This document shows, one piece after another, positions 40,717-49,822 of a stretch of 64,000 nt of DNA. Each line of letters begins with the position of its first letter. Position 1 is the stretch's first letter. A program made the position numbers and the translations under genes. Source of the stretch: Lysobacter auxotrophicus (lineage in GTDB: Bacteria; Pseudomonadota; Gammaproteobacteria; Xanthomonadales; Xanthomonadaceae); contig NZ_AP027041.1 of the NCBI RefSeq assembly GCF_027924565.1, positions 1,178,001 through 1,242,000 on the forward strand, in the 5' to 3' direction. The notes beneath the pieces were generated by a model, which searched no databases, had not been told where the DNA came from, and saw only the letters and a program-made list of their open reading frames with translations.

Positions 40717-42732
40717 TTACGGGAACAGCCGGATCTGCTGATCCGCTGCCAATTGCATCGCCGTCCCTGCCTTGCAGGCATTGGCTTCGCCGAACGAAGC
40801 CTGGTTGCGCAGCGGGCCGTTCGTGCGCCACTGGCCCGGCGCATGCACGCTCGTTGCGGCGCGCTGGCGTGCGACGTCCTCGCTCATGCGCTGCGGCCAC
40901 AGCGACGCCCAGCCCTTGTAGAACGACTGCTGCGTCGGCTTGGCGGCCGACGCGTCGGCCGCGCGGAACGCCGACCATGCCAGTTCGACGCCCGCCATGT
41001 CGGCGATGTTCTCGTCCGCCGTCTGTGCGCCGTTGACCTTCACGCCTTTCAGGTCGGGGAAGTCGAAGCCGGAATACTGCAACGCGACGCGCTTGCCCAA
41101 CGCATCCCAGGCGCTGGCTTCGGCCGGCGTCCACCAGTCGCGCAGGTCCTGCCTGGCATCCACGTAGCGGCCGCGATTGTCGAAGCCATGGCTCAGCTCA
41201 TGACCGACGAGCGCGCCGTACGAGCCGTACAGCCACGCCGCGTCCTTCGTCGTGTCGAACACCGGCGGCTGCAGCATCGCCGCGGTGACGATCAGGCGGT
41301 TCTGCGTGATGTCGTAGGCGAGTGAGGGATCCTGCGGCAACACGTCCCAGCGACGATCGGCATTGCCACGGCCGATGCGCTTCATTTCCTCGCGATGGCG
41401 CCACGTCGAGGCGATCAGCATGTTGCTGCCGAAACTGCCACGGCCCATCGGCTGCACGGTGTAGTCCAGGTCGCGATTGGGCGTGCCGACTTCGATCTTC
41501 AGCTTGTCGAGCTTCGCCTTCGCTTCGGCCTTCGCGGCCGCGCTGAAACGCGTGTCGCGCTCCAGCGCCTGCGCCAGCGCGTCGCGCACCTGCGCCGCCA
41601 TGTCTTCGGCGCGCTTGTCGGTCGCCGGCGAATAGTACCGCGCCGCGTATTCGTGACCGACCATCGGGCCGGCGGCAAGCGTGATCGCATCGAGCACCTG
41701 CTGCGGGCGCGACAGCGGCGCAGCGAGGCCGCGCAGCACGCGGCCCCGGAATTCGAACTCCGCGTCGCGGAAGGATTTCGCCAGGTACGGCGCCATCGCG
41801 TCGCCCACGCGCCAGCGCAGGTACGCCTTCCACTGCGCGGGTTTGAGGCTGCCGACGAGGTTGTCCAGCTGCGCGAACAACTGCGGATTCGCCATCGACA
41901 CGCGATCGTCGCTGACGCCCTGTGCTTTGAGGAAATCCCCCAGCTGCAGGCGCTTGTACTGCTTGGCCAGCGTCTTCGTGTCGACCGGCGCGAAGTTCGC
42001 GCGCGGATCGCGTAGATCCAGCAGCGACTTCGATGCCGTTGCGATACGCGTTTCCAGGTCGAGCACCGATTGCGCGTCGGCCTTGAGCTGCGCTTCCGGC
42101 GTGCCGGTCAGCGCGAGGATCTTTTCGATGTAGGTCCGGTACCGGGCCATCAGTGCCTGCGTATCGGCGTCGTTGCGCGTGTAGTAGGCCGGATCGGGCA
42201 GGCCGAGGCCGCCCTGCGCGAAATAGCCGATGTGCCGGTTCAGATCCTGCAGGTCCACGTCGGCGCCGAAGTTGAACACCACCGGGATGCCCACCTGGTG
42301 CAGCGCGGCGATCGACGGCGGGATGTCCTTGGCGTTCCTGATGGCGTCGATGCGCGCGATCAGCGGCGCGATTGGCTGCGCACCATCGCGCTCGACCGCG
42401 GCTTCGTCCAGGCCGCTGGCCCAGAAGTCGCCGAGCAGTTTCTGCACGTTGTTCTGCGGCGACTTCGACGCGGCATCGAGCAGGTCGAGCTGCTGCTGCC
42501 GCGAGCGCGCGGTGAGCTGTTCCAGCGCGGAGGTCGAGCCCGACGCGGGCGGCGTCGTATTGCTGCGCAGCCAGTCGGCGTTGGCGCTGGCGTAGAAGTC
42601 GGTGCAGGCGGTCGGTGCGGCCGGGGCCTTGGGCTTGGCGCGCTTCTTCTGCGCGTCGGCGTGGGGCATGGCGATGAGGCAGGCGATCAGCGCGCAGGCG
42701 AGCGGACGCAGGGTCATGGCGGCACGGTTCAT
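40717..42732 (-). CDS. M13-family (neprilysin-like) zinc metallopeptidase, exported
   Basis: 671 residues from ATG 42732 (GGAG upstream); the frame is open to 42804. A signal peptide (LACALIACLIAMPHADA|Q) precedes the M13 domain. Zinc motif HELSH is at 511-515 (VGHELSHGFD), and ENIADMAGV supplies the third ligand. The N-terminal FYASANADWLRSNTTPP and QNRLIVTAAMLQPPVF segments are typical. It should cleave small peptides in the periplasm or outside. A second M13 gene follows upstream at 42905, and the two probably arose by duplication, though they have diverged strongly. Confidence 0.93.
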   Translation of the reverse strand: MNRAAMTLRPLACALIACLIAMPHADAQKKRAKPKAPAAPTACTDFYASANADWLRSNTTPPASGSTSALEQLTARSRQQQLDLLDAASKSPQNNVQKLLGDFWASGLDEAAVERDGAQPIAPLIARIDAIRNAKDIPPSIAALHQVGIPVVFNFGADVDLQDLNRHIGYFAQGGLGLPDPAYYTRNDADTQALMARYRTYIEKILALTGTPEAQLKADAQSVLDLETRIATASKSLLDLRDPRANFAPVDTKTLAKQYKRLQLGDFLKAQGVSDDRVSMANPQLFAQLDNLVGSLKPAQWKAYLRWRVGDAMAPYLAKSFRDAEFEFRGRVLRGLAAPLSRPQQVLDAITLAAGPMVGHEYAARYYSPATDKRAEDMAAQVRDALAQALERDTRFSAAAKAEAKAKLDKLKIEVGTPNRDLDYTVQPMGRGSFGSNMLIASTWRHREEMKRIGRGNADRRWDVLPQDPSLAYDITQNRLIVTAAMLQPPVFDTTKDAAWLYGSYGALVGHELSHGFDNRGRYVDARQDLRDWWTPAEASAWDALGKRVALQYSGFDFPDLKGVKVNGAQTADENIADMAGVELAWSAFRAADASAAKPTQQSFYKGWASLWPQRMSEDVARQRAATSVHAPGQWRTNGPLRNQASFGEANACKAGTAMQLAADQQIRLFP

Positions 42733-42821
42733 GGCGGCTCCGGACCTGGGGGGAGGGCAGGGTGGCCGGAGTCTAGCAACGGGGATGTGAGCGCCCGTGC
42801 TCACGCGCCCGCGTTGCCTTG

Positions 42822-42855
42822 AGAAAAAAAGAAGGCCCGGGGAACCCGGGCCTTC
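42822..42855 (-). terminator. Intrinsic terminator of the second M13 gene
   Basis: On the minus strand GAAGGCCCGGG and CCCGGGCCTTC pair around a three-base loop and are followed by TTTTTTTCTC. Lies between the two M13 genes. Confidence 0.88.
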
Positions 42856-42904
42856 GCGCGGCCGACGACGAGTGCGGCCGTGTCTTACGGTGTAGCCTTC
42901 GCGA

Positions 42905-45013
42905 TTACCAGATCACGACCTGCTTGTCGCCTTCGCGCACCATCGGCTGGCCCGGCTTGCACTCGAACGCGGCGGCGAAAGCCGGCAGGTTCGACGGCGC
43001 GCCGATCGCGCGGAAGTTGGCCGGCGCGTGCGGGTCGGTCTTCAGGCGGACCTGCAGCTCTTCGGGCTTGAAGTTGCGGCGCCACACGGTGCCCCAGTTG
43101 AGGAAGAAGCGCTGGTCGCGGGTCAGGCCGTCGGTCTTCGGATCTTCCTTGCCTTCGGTCGCCTTCTTCATCGCGTCGTAGGCCGTCGCCAGGCCGCCGA
43201 GGTCGGCGATGTTCTCGCCCAGCGTCAGCTTGCCGTTGACGTGCGCGCCCTTCGCGGCTTCATAGCCGTTGAACTGCTGCACCAGCTTGTCGGTGCGGCC
43301 GGTGAAGCCCTTCGCGTCGGCGTCGGTCCACCAGTTCTCGAAGTTGCCCGAGGCACCGAAGCGGCTGCCCTGGTCGTCGTAGCCGTGCGTCATTTCGTGG
43401 CCGATCACCGCGCCGATGCCGCCGTAGTTGGTGGCGTCGTCGGCGTTCGGATCGAAGAACGGCGGCTGCAGGATGGCGGCCGGGAAGACGATCTCGTTCT
43501 GCAGCGGGTTGTAGTAGGCGTTCACCATCTGCGGCGGCATGCCCCATTCGGTGCGGTCGACCGGCTTGCCGATCTTGCCCAGGTTCCACTTGTAGTTGAA
43601 CTCGTTGGCGGCCAGCACGTTGCCGATGTAGCTGTCGCGGTTGGTCTCAAGGCCGGACCAGTCGCGCCACTTGTCCGGGTAACCGATCTTCGGCGTGAAG
43701 GCGGCCCACTTCTCCTCAGCCTTCTTCTTGGTCTCGTCGGACATCCAGGCGAGGTTCTCGATGCGCGTCTTCAGCGAAGCGGAGAGGTTCTTCACCAGCT
43801 CCTCCATGCGCGCCTTCGACTCGGCCGGGAAGGCAACCTTGACGTACATCTGGCCCATCGCTTCGCCGGCTTCGTTCTCGATCGTGTCGAGCACGCGCTT
43901 GCCGCGCTCCTTCAGCTCGGACTGGCCGCGCAGGGTCTTGTTGTAGAAGTTGAAGTTTTCCTGCACGAAGTTGTCCGACAGGAACGGCGAGGCGCTGTCG
44001 ACCGTGTGGAAACGCAGGTAGCTCTGCCACTGCTGCGCCGGCACGTCGCCCAGCATCTTGCTCACCTCGGCGTGGAACTCCGGCACCGACAGCGAGAACA
44101 TCGCAGGCGCCGCGACGCCCTGCGACTCGAAGAACTTCGTCCACGGGAAGTTCGGCGCCAGCTTGTCGGCGTTGGCCAGGCTGACCGGGTGGTAGTACAG
44201 CGACACGTCGCGCGAGAGTTCCTCGCTCGACTTGGAGACCTTGGCCAGGCGCGTTTCGAACGCGATCACGTCCTGCGCCTGCTTGGCGGCATCGGCGGCC
44301 GGAACGCCCGACAGTTCGAGCACCTTGGCGATGTGCGCCTGGTAGGCGTCGAGCTTTTCCTTGTTCTCGGCCTTGGTGTAGTACTCCTTGTCCGGCAGGC
44401 CCAGGCCGCCCTGCGAGGCGTAGGCGATGTTGTTCTTGGAGTCCTTGAAGTCCGCTTCGGCGCCGAAGCCGAACAGGTAGTTCTCGCCCTTCGCCGCCGT
44501 GGTGCGGATGTAGTCGGCGATCTTCTCCGGGGTGTCGAGCGCGGCGATCGCGTCGAGCTTGCCCTGGATCGGCTTGATGCCTTGTTCGTTGATCTTCGCC
44601 GCGTCCATGCCGGTGGCCCAGAAGTCGCCGACGATCTTCTCCACGCCCTTGGCGTTGGTGTCGGCGGCGGCCTGCTCGGCCAGCTGGCGCTGCACGGCGG
44701 TGGAGCGCTCGTCGAGCATTTCGAACGCGCCCCACGAGGTGCGGTCGGCCGGGATCGCGTTGGCGGCGAGCCACTTGCCGTTGACGTAACCGCCGAAGTC
44801 GTCGCACGCGTTCTTGGAGGTGTCGAGGTCAGCGACGGTGAAGCGGTTCACGCCCGGCAGCTTGCTCTCGTCGAGCTTGTAGGCGACGGCCGTGTCGGCC
44901 GGCTTGGCGGCGTCGGCCGCCGGGGCGGCGGCTTCGTCCTTCTTCCCGCACGCGGTCAGCGCGGCGGCGACGGCAAGGGACAGGACAAGGACTTGGGGTT
45001 TCTTGAGGCTCAC
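42905..45013 (-). CDS. M13-family zinc metallopeptidase, lipoprotein
   Basis: 702 residues from GTG 45013 with GGAG seven bases upstream; the open frame to 45181 is not conserved. The signal ends in the lipobox LTAC (Cys about 20) followed by an Ala-rich linker. M13 signatures: DDFGGYVNGKWLAANAIP, ASQGGLGLPDKEYY, zinc site HEMTH at 539-543 (IGHEMTHGYDDQG), GENIADLGGL and the C-terminal RLKTDPHAPANFRAIG. It is a peptide-cleaving enzyme held at the membrane. A strong terminator follows, so it is transcribed separately from the other M13 gene. Confidence 0.95.
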   Translation of the reverse strand: MSLKKPQVLVLSLAVAAALTACGKKDEAAAPAADAAKPADTAVAYKLDESKLPGVNRFTVADLDTSKNACDDFGGYVNGKWLAANAIPADRTSWGAFEMLDERSTAVQRQLAEQAAADTNAKGVEKIVGDFWATGMDAAKINEQGIKPIQGKLDAIAALDTPEKIADYIRTTAAKGENYLFGFGAEADFKDSKNNIAYASQGGLGLPDKEYYTKAENKEKLDAYQAHIAKVLELSGVPAADAAKQAQDVIAFETRLAKVSKSSEELSRDVSLYYHPVSLANADKLAPNFPWTKFFESQGVAAPAMFSLSVPEFHAEVSKMLGDVPAQQWQSYLRFHTVDSASPFLSDNFVQENFNFYNKTLRGQSELKERGKRVLDTIENEAGEAMGQMYVKVAFPAESKARMEELVKNLSASLKTRIENLAWMSDETKKKAEEKWAAFTPKIGYPDKWRDWSGLETNRDSYIGNVLAANEFNYKWNLGKIGKPVDRTEWGMPPQMVNAYYNPLQNEIVFPAAILQPPFFDPNADDATNYGGIGAVIGHEMTHGYDDQGSRFGASGNFENWWTDADAKGFTGRTDKLVQQFNGYEAAKGAHVNGKLTLGENIADLGGLATAYDAMKKATEGKEDPKTDGLTRDQRFFLNWGTVWRRNFKPEELQVRLKTDPHAPANFRAIGAPSNLPAFAAAFECKPGQPMVREGDKQVVIW

Positions 45014-45318
45014 GAAGGGCTCCAGCCGGCAGGCATAAGGGAGTTGGGACAGACCCCTGGCGGGGCATCGGGCGACATTAGACCCGATTGTCCCAAGTCG
45101 AGGGTGTCGAAGGTCACGTTGACGCGGCCGCCCGGAACCCCCGGTTGGCCGCCCGGACGGGTGGACCGCCCGGTCCGGCAAAGTCGCCGTTCGCGAGCGG
45201 CGTCTGCGTGGGTTTGGCGCGCGCGAACGTACCCCGCAACCGCACGCGCGCTGAACGTATCCCTTGTAGCAAGGCGAGGGCGCTTGCCAAGCTCCGCCGA
45301 TCCGTAAGGGGGATATTC
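45014..45318. other. 305-bp divergent intergenic region, nothing firm seen
   Basis: Lies between the divergent M13 lipoprotein and S33 hydrolase genes and must hold both promoters, but no convincing -35/-10 pair, hairpin or repeat was identified by eye. Confidence 0.5.
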
Positions 45319-46446
45319 ATGAAACGACTGCCGATCGTGCGTTTTCTCGTCGCCTGCGCGCTGGCCGCGGGCGCCTTCGCCGCGCATGCGCAGGCCTGCA
45401 AGGACACCGCCGCCTACGAGCCGGCGCGCAAGATCATCGCCGACCTTGGCCGCATCGAAACGCCCAACGGCGTGCAGGCGTCCTACAAGACCCGCATCAA
45501 CGGCATCGACCAGTGGGTCAGCGTGCGCGGCCAGGATCGCGACAACCCGATCATCCTGTTCGTGCACGGCGGCCCGGCGTCGCCGCTGACGCCGACGCTG
45601 TGGCAGTTCCAGCGTCCGCTGGAGGAGTACTTCACGATGGTGACGTACGACCAGCGCGGCGCGGGCAAGACCTTCGTCGCCAACGACGAAGCCAAGGTCG
45701 CCGATACCATCCACATCCCGAACTTCGTCGACGACGTCGTCGCGATGGCTGAAGATGTGCGCGCGCGTTACGGCAAACGCAAGCTGATCCTGATGGGCCA
45801 CAGCTGGGGCACGATCATCTCGATGCAGGCGGCGCTGAAGCGGCCGGACCTCTTCCACGCGTACATCGGCATCGGCCAGGTCATCAACGTGCGCGAGAAC
45901 GAACGCATCAGCTTCGATTTCGCGATGGCGACGGCAAAGGCGAAGGGCAACGCCGAGGCGGTGCGCGAGATGGAAGCCATCGCGCCGTATCCGGGCAACA
46001 CGCCGATCACGCGCGAACGCATCATCGCCGCGCGCAAGTGGGCGCAGTACTACGGCGGCCTCACCGCCTATCGCGACGAATCCATGTACTTCCACCGCGC
46101 GCCACTGCTGTCGCCGGAATACACCGATGCCGAACGTTGCGCGGTCGATGGCGGCAACGTGTTCACGCTCGGAAGGATCCTGCCGGAGTTCCTGCAGGTC
46201 GACATGTCGGGCGTGCGCGAATTCCCGATCCCCGTGCTGATGTTCATGGGCCGCCACGACTACACCACGCCATCCGAACCGACCGATGCGTGGCTCAAGC
46301 AGGTGAAGGCGCCCTACAAGCAGGGCGTGTGGTTCGAGCACGCCTCGCACATGGTGCCGTGGGAGGAGCCGGGCAAGCTGCTGGTGAGCCTCGTGCAGTA
46401 CGTGCGTCCGCTTGCCGACGACACGCGCGGCGTCACGGCGAAGTAA
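45319..46446 (+). CDS. Exported alpha/beta hydrolase, proline iminopeptidase-like (S33)
   Basis: 375 residues from ATG 45319 with AAGGGGG upstream. A signal peptide (FLVACALAAGAFAAHA|Q) is followed by an alpha/beta hydrolase. The oxyanion motif FVHGGPASPLTP and the YDQRGAGKT segment are typical of prolyl iminopeptidases. Ser162 in MGHSWGTIISM is the nucleophile, with Asp in GRHDYTTPSEP and His in HASHMVPWEEP. It may remove N-terminal Pro or other residues from peptides outside the cytoplasm, in line with the neighbouring M13 peptidases. The substrate is uncertain: the cap domain (about 215-300) is not diagnostic. Confidence 0.85.
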   Translation: MKRLPIVRFLVACALAAGAFAAHAQACKDTAAYEPARKIIADLGRIETPNGVQASYKTRINGIDQWVSVRGQDRDNPIILFVHGGPASPLTPTLWQFQRPLEEYFTMVTYDQRGAGKTFVANDEAKVADTIHIPNFVDDVVAMAEDVRARYGKRKLILMGHSWGTIISMQAALKRPDLFHAYIGIGQVINVRENERISFDFAMATAKAKGNAEAVREMEAIAPYPGNTPITRERIIAARKWAQYYGGLTAYRDESMYFHRAPLLSPEYTDAERCAVDGGNVFTLGRILPEFLQVDMSGVREFPIPVLMFMGRHDYTTPSEPTDAWLKQVKAPYKQGVWFEHASHMVPWEEPGKLLVSLVQYVRPLADDTRGVTAK

Positions 46447-46472
46447 CGTCTCCTCCGGTTTGCTTTGACGCG

Positions 46473-46796
46473 ATGGCATACGTGCGCACCTACACCGCCG
46501 ACGAGCCCGCCCGCGCCGAGGTCGACGCATGGGCGGGCACGTCGGTGCTCGAGTTCGGCACGAACTGGTGCGGCTTCTGCACCGGCGCGCAGGCGGCGAT
46601 CGAAGCCGTGCTGTCGCCGCGCGACGACGTGCGCCACGTGAAGGTCGAGGACGGCCCCGGCCGTCCGCTCGGTCGCTCGTATCGCATCAAGCTTTGGCCC
46701 ACGCTGGTCGTGCTGCGCGATGGCGAGGAGGTCGCCCGTGTCGTCCGGCCTTCGAATGCGGAAGAGATACGGCAGGCGCTTGCGGCGGTCGAATAA
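46473..46796 (+). CDS. Thioredoxin-family protein
   Basis: 107 residues from ATG 46473, 26 bp after the hydrolase gene. The fold is short and signal-less, so cytoplasmic. The active site is W32-C-G-F-C36, with Phe in place of the Pro of classical thioredoxin, a change that usually shifts redox potential. The cis-Pro loop LWPTLVVLRDG is intact. It likely reduces protein disulfides. The gene is between the exported hydrolase and the ROK-like gene on the same strand. Confidence 0.88.
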   Translation: MAYVRTYTADEPARAEVDAWAGTSVLEFGTNWCGFCTGAQAAIEAVLSPRDDVRHVKVEDGPGRPLGRSYRIKLWPTLVVLRDGEEVARVVRPSNAEEIRQALAAVE

Positions 46797-46844
46797 GGCA
46801 CCTGCTTTGACGCGCCCTAACTGTCGCGCGCCGGAAGATGGCGC

Positions 46845-47921
46845 ATGGCCGACCAACCCGCTCGCAAACGTCCCGCAACCCGCCGCACGAAGACCGGCGG
46901 CCCGCACGGCGTTTCGCGCCTTCCGGGGCTGACGATCGACAGCTACAACCTCGCGATCCCCGATCCCGATGGCGAGGGCTTTCTCGGCGATCGCGCGAGC
47001 CAGACGGCGTTCCGCGAGGTGCTCGACACCGTGCGCAAAATGCACGCGACCGGCAAGGACCCGTTCGGTCGCACGCGCAGCGACGAGCTGTCGAAGAAGG
47101 ACATCGACCTGGTGCTGCTCGGCGGCGATGCCGATGCCTCGCACGTGACGCACCTGGCGATCGAGGAGTACGCGCGCCGGCTCGTGCATGTCGTGCAGTG
47201 TTTCCGCGCGCAGCCGTCGTGGAGCGAGGTGAAGCGCATCGTGATCGGCGGCGGCATGCCGGAAGGCCAGTTCGGCAAGCTCGCCATCCGGCGCGCGCAA
47301 CGCATGTTGCGTGGCGCGCGCAGCGGCGTGTCGCTCTGCGTGCTTTCGCACGATCCCGACGAGGGCGGACTGATCGGCTGGACGCAGTTGCTGCCGGCGC
47401 GCTTCCGGCGCTCCGACGCGTTCCTCGCCGTGGACGTGGGCGGCACCAACATCCGCTGCGGCATCGTCGAGCCGCGGCTGGACCGGTCGGCCGACGGCGC
47501 GAAGGCGCGCGTGATCGAAAGCATGCAATGGCGCCACGCCGACGACGATCCCGATCGCGGCGAAGCCATCGCGCGCCTGGCGGCGATGCTCAACGGTCTG
47601 TCCGCGTTCTCGCGCACGATCGGGCTGCGGCTTGCGCCGTTCGTCGGCATCGCGTGCCCGGGCCAGATCGAGCCGGACGGCCGCATTCCGCAGGGCGCGC
47701 AGAACCTGCCGGGCGACTGGGAAGCGCCGTTCGATCTTCCGCGCGAGCTCACGCGGCGCCTGGACCGCATCGGCGGCCGCGCGCCGGTCGTCGCGATGCA
47801 CAACGATGCCGTCGTTCAGGGCTTGAGCGAGCGGCCGCGCATGCGCGCGGCGACGCGATGGGGCGTGCTTACCATCGGCACGGGCCTGGGCAACGCGAGC
47901 TTCACCAACCTGCGCGGCTGA
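46845..47921 (+). CDS. ROK/glucokinase-like ASKHA-fold protein
   Basis: 358 residues. The C-terminal half is an ASKHA ATPase: phosphate-1 motif AVDVGGTNIRCGIVEP starting at about 196, GIACPGQIEPDGRIPQGAQN, then AMHNDAVVQGL and the adenosine loop TIGTGLGNASFTN. The order matches ROK-type sugar kinases. The first 190 residues are unusual: a basic start (ARKRPATRRTK) and an alpha/beta region with LVLLGGDADASHVTHLAIEEY. The CXCGXXGCxE zinc motif typical of ROK regulators is absent. It may phosphorylate a sugar, but the substrate and the role of the N-terminal part are unknown. Confidence 0.7.
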   Translation: MADQPARKRPATRRTKTGGPHGVSRLPGLTIDSYNLAIPDPDGEGFLGDRASQTAFREVLDTVRKMHATGKDPFGRTRSDELSKKDIDLVLLGGDADASHVTHLAIEEYARRLVHVVQCFRAQPSWSEVKRIVIGGGMPEGQFGKLAIRRAQRMLRGARSGVSLCVLSHDPDEGGLIGWTQLLPARFRRSDAFLAVDVGGTNIRCGIVEPRLDRSADGAKARVIESMQWRHADDDPDRGEAIARLAAMLNGLSAFSRTIGLRLAPFVGIACPGQIEPDGRIPQGAQNLPGDWEAPFDLPRELTRRLDRIGGRAPVVAMHNDAVVQGLSERPRMRAATRWGVLTIGTGLGNASFTNLRG

Positions 47922-48013
47922 GGCGGTCGTCACGCGCGACTCACGGCAAGCTCCACGTCGGAATCACGTTGCCTCGCGAAGACTTCGGCCGTCACCCACT
48001 CACGGAGCGCACG

Positions 48014-48322
48014 ATGGACAGCACGGTTGCCACCGCCGCGTACGGCGCCAATTCGTTCCTCTTTCTCTGCATTTTCATCTTCGGCCTGATCCTGGCGGTC
48101 CTGTGGATCCTCGTGCCGTTCGCCGTGTTCGGCATCAAGGGCCTGCTGCGTCGCATCGCACGCAGCCTGGAAGTCATCGAGAAGCAGAACGTCGATCTGC
48201 TCGCCGCGTGGCGCGATACGCCGCGCGATTACGCGCGTCCGGCCGAAAGCGTCGTGTATCGCGACGTTCGCGCCGACGGCACGGTGGTGCGCGAGGAGCG
48301 CATCGTGCCGCCGCCGCGCTGA
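48014..48322 (+). CDS. Small single-helix membrane protein
   Basis: 102 residues from ATG 48014, with CGGAG nine bases upstream. One long hydrophobic segment (about 14-40, FLFLCIFIFGLILAVLWIL) is followed by a basic amphipathic part IKGLLRRIARSLEVIEKQN and a hydrophilic tail with VVYRDVRADGTVVREERIV. The layout resembles YebO-like or other small membrane proteins in which a short coiled coil follows the helix; no family was recognised. Neighbours suggest no role. Confidence 0.75.
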   Translation: MDSTVATAAYGANSFLFLCIFIFGLILAVLWILVPFAVFGIKGLLRRIARSLEVIEKQNVDLLAAWRDTPRDYARPAESVVYRDVRADGTVVREERIVPPPR

Positions 48323-48373
48323 CGCAACGCCGGACACGCTCCGTGCTAGCGTGCGCGCACGAGGAGGAATCCC

Positions 48374-49762
48374 ATGCGCGTCCATTTCCACGGAGCGGCC
48401 GGCGAGGTCACCGGTTCGCTGCATGAAGTCGAAGCGGCCGGGCAGCGCGTGCTGCTCGACTGCGGCATGATCCAGGGCAGTCCCGAAGCGGAACGGCGCA
48501 ACGCCGAAGCGTTTGGATTCGAACCCGCCGCGATCGATGCGCTCGTTGTCAGCCACGCGCACATCGACCACATCGGCCGCATTCCGTTGCTGGTGCAGCG
48601 CGGATATCGTGGGCCGATCCACGCGCAGCAGGCTACCGCGGAGCTGATGCCGATCATGCTGATGGATGCGGCGTCGATTTCCGAAGGCGACGCCGAACGC
48701 CACAACCGCTATCGCCGCGCCGGCGAACCCGAAGCGCGGCCGTTGTTCACGCGCGAGGACGTGACGGCTGCGATGGAACGGGTCCGTCCGCTTCCGTACG
48801 ACACGCGAACGACGATCCTTCCGGGCGTGGACATCGCCTTCCGCGAGGCAGGGCACATCCTTGGTTCGTCGAGCGTGGAGTTGTGGGCGGACGGAAAAAA
48901 GCTCGTGTTCTCCGGCGACCTGGGGCCGAAGGGCACGCCGATCCTGCGCGATCCGGCGGACATCGACCGCGCGGACCTGGTGATGATGGAATCGACCTAC
49001 GGCGACCGGTTGCACCGCGATCGCGCGGAGACGATCCGCGAGCTCGGCGACATCCTCAACGCCGCATGGGACGAAGGCGGAAACGTGCTGATTCCGGCCT
49101 TCGCCGTCGGCCGCAGCCAGGAACTGCTGTATTGGTTCGCGCGCCATTGGGACGAGTGGAAGCTGTCGCGCTGGCAGATCTTCCTCGACAGCCCGATGGC
49201 GGCGAAGGTGGTGTCCGTCTACGACCGCCACGCCGAACTGTTCGACGAGGACGCCCAGCGCGTGTGGCGCGAGAAGCCCAATCCGTTCCGCCTGCCGAAC
49301 CTGCATTTCACGCAGACGCGCGAGGAGTCGGTGGCGATCAATCGCATCGAACGCGGGGCGATCGTCATCGCCGGATCGGGCATGGCGAACGCGGGGCGCA
49401 TCCTGCATCACTTCCGCCATCGACTCGATCGCCGCCAGACGCACGTGGTGTTCGTGGGCTACCAGGCCGAAGGCACGCTCGGCCGGCGCCTCGTCGATGG
49501 CGCGCGCTGGGTGCGCATCCACGGCCACGACGTGCGCGTGAACGCGCAGCGGCACACGGTCGGCGGCCTGTCGGCGCACACCGACCAGCGCGGTCTGATG
49601 GCGTGGTATGGCGCGATCGCCGGCAGCGGCGGCGCCGCGCATCCGCCGCTCGCGCTGGTGCACGGCGAGGATCGCGCACGAGAGGCGCTCGCCGGCGAAA
49701 TCGGTGACACGTACGGCGTGCAGGCCACGCTGGCGCGGCCCGGCGTGGTGCTCGACGTCTAG
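48374..49762 (+). CDS. Beta-CASP metallo-beta-lactamase-fold ribonuclease (CPSF/YSH1-like)
   Basis: 462 residues with GAGGAGG before ATG 48374. Zinc motif SHAHIDHIG begins at residue 60; the further motifs are FREAGHILGSSSVEL, FSGDLGPKGTP, MMESTYGDRLH, then the beta-CASP insert with IPAFAVGRSQELLY, IVIAGSGMANAGRI and VGGLSAHTDQRGL. This order matches archaeal and bacterial CPSF-100/73-type RNases. It may cleave or trim RNA in the cytoplasm. The N-terminal KH domains seen in archaeal relatives are absent. Confidence 0.93.
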   Translation: MRVHFHGAAGEVTGSLHEVEAAGQRVLLDCGMIQGSPEAERRNAEAFGFEPAAIDALVVSHAHIDHIGRIPLLVQRGYRGPIHAQQATAELMPIMLMDAASISEGDAERHNRYRRAGEPEARPLFTREDVTAAMERVRPLPYDTRTTILPGVDIAFREAGHILGSSSVELWADGKKLVFSGDLGPKGTPILRDPADIDRADLVMMESTYGDRLHRDRAETIRELGDILNAAWDEGGNVLIPAFAVGRSQELLYWFARHWDEWKLSRWQIFLDSPMAAKVVSVYDRHAELFDEDAQRVWREKPNPFRLPNLHFTQTREESVAINRIERGAIVIAGSGMANAGRILHHFRHRLDRRQTHVVFVGYQAEGTLGRRLVDGARWVRIHGHDVRVNAQRHTVGGLSAHTDQRGLMAWYGAIAGSGGAAHPPLALVHGEDRAREALAGEIGDTYGVQATLARPGVVLDV

Positions 49763-49822
49763 ACGCGAGCGGAGCGCGTGGGCGCTCGCCCGCTGCTGCC
49801 GCTCACCGCTCGCCGTTCCGCA

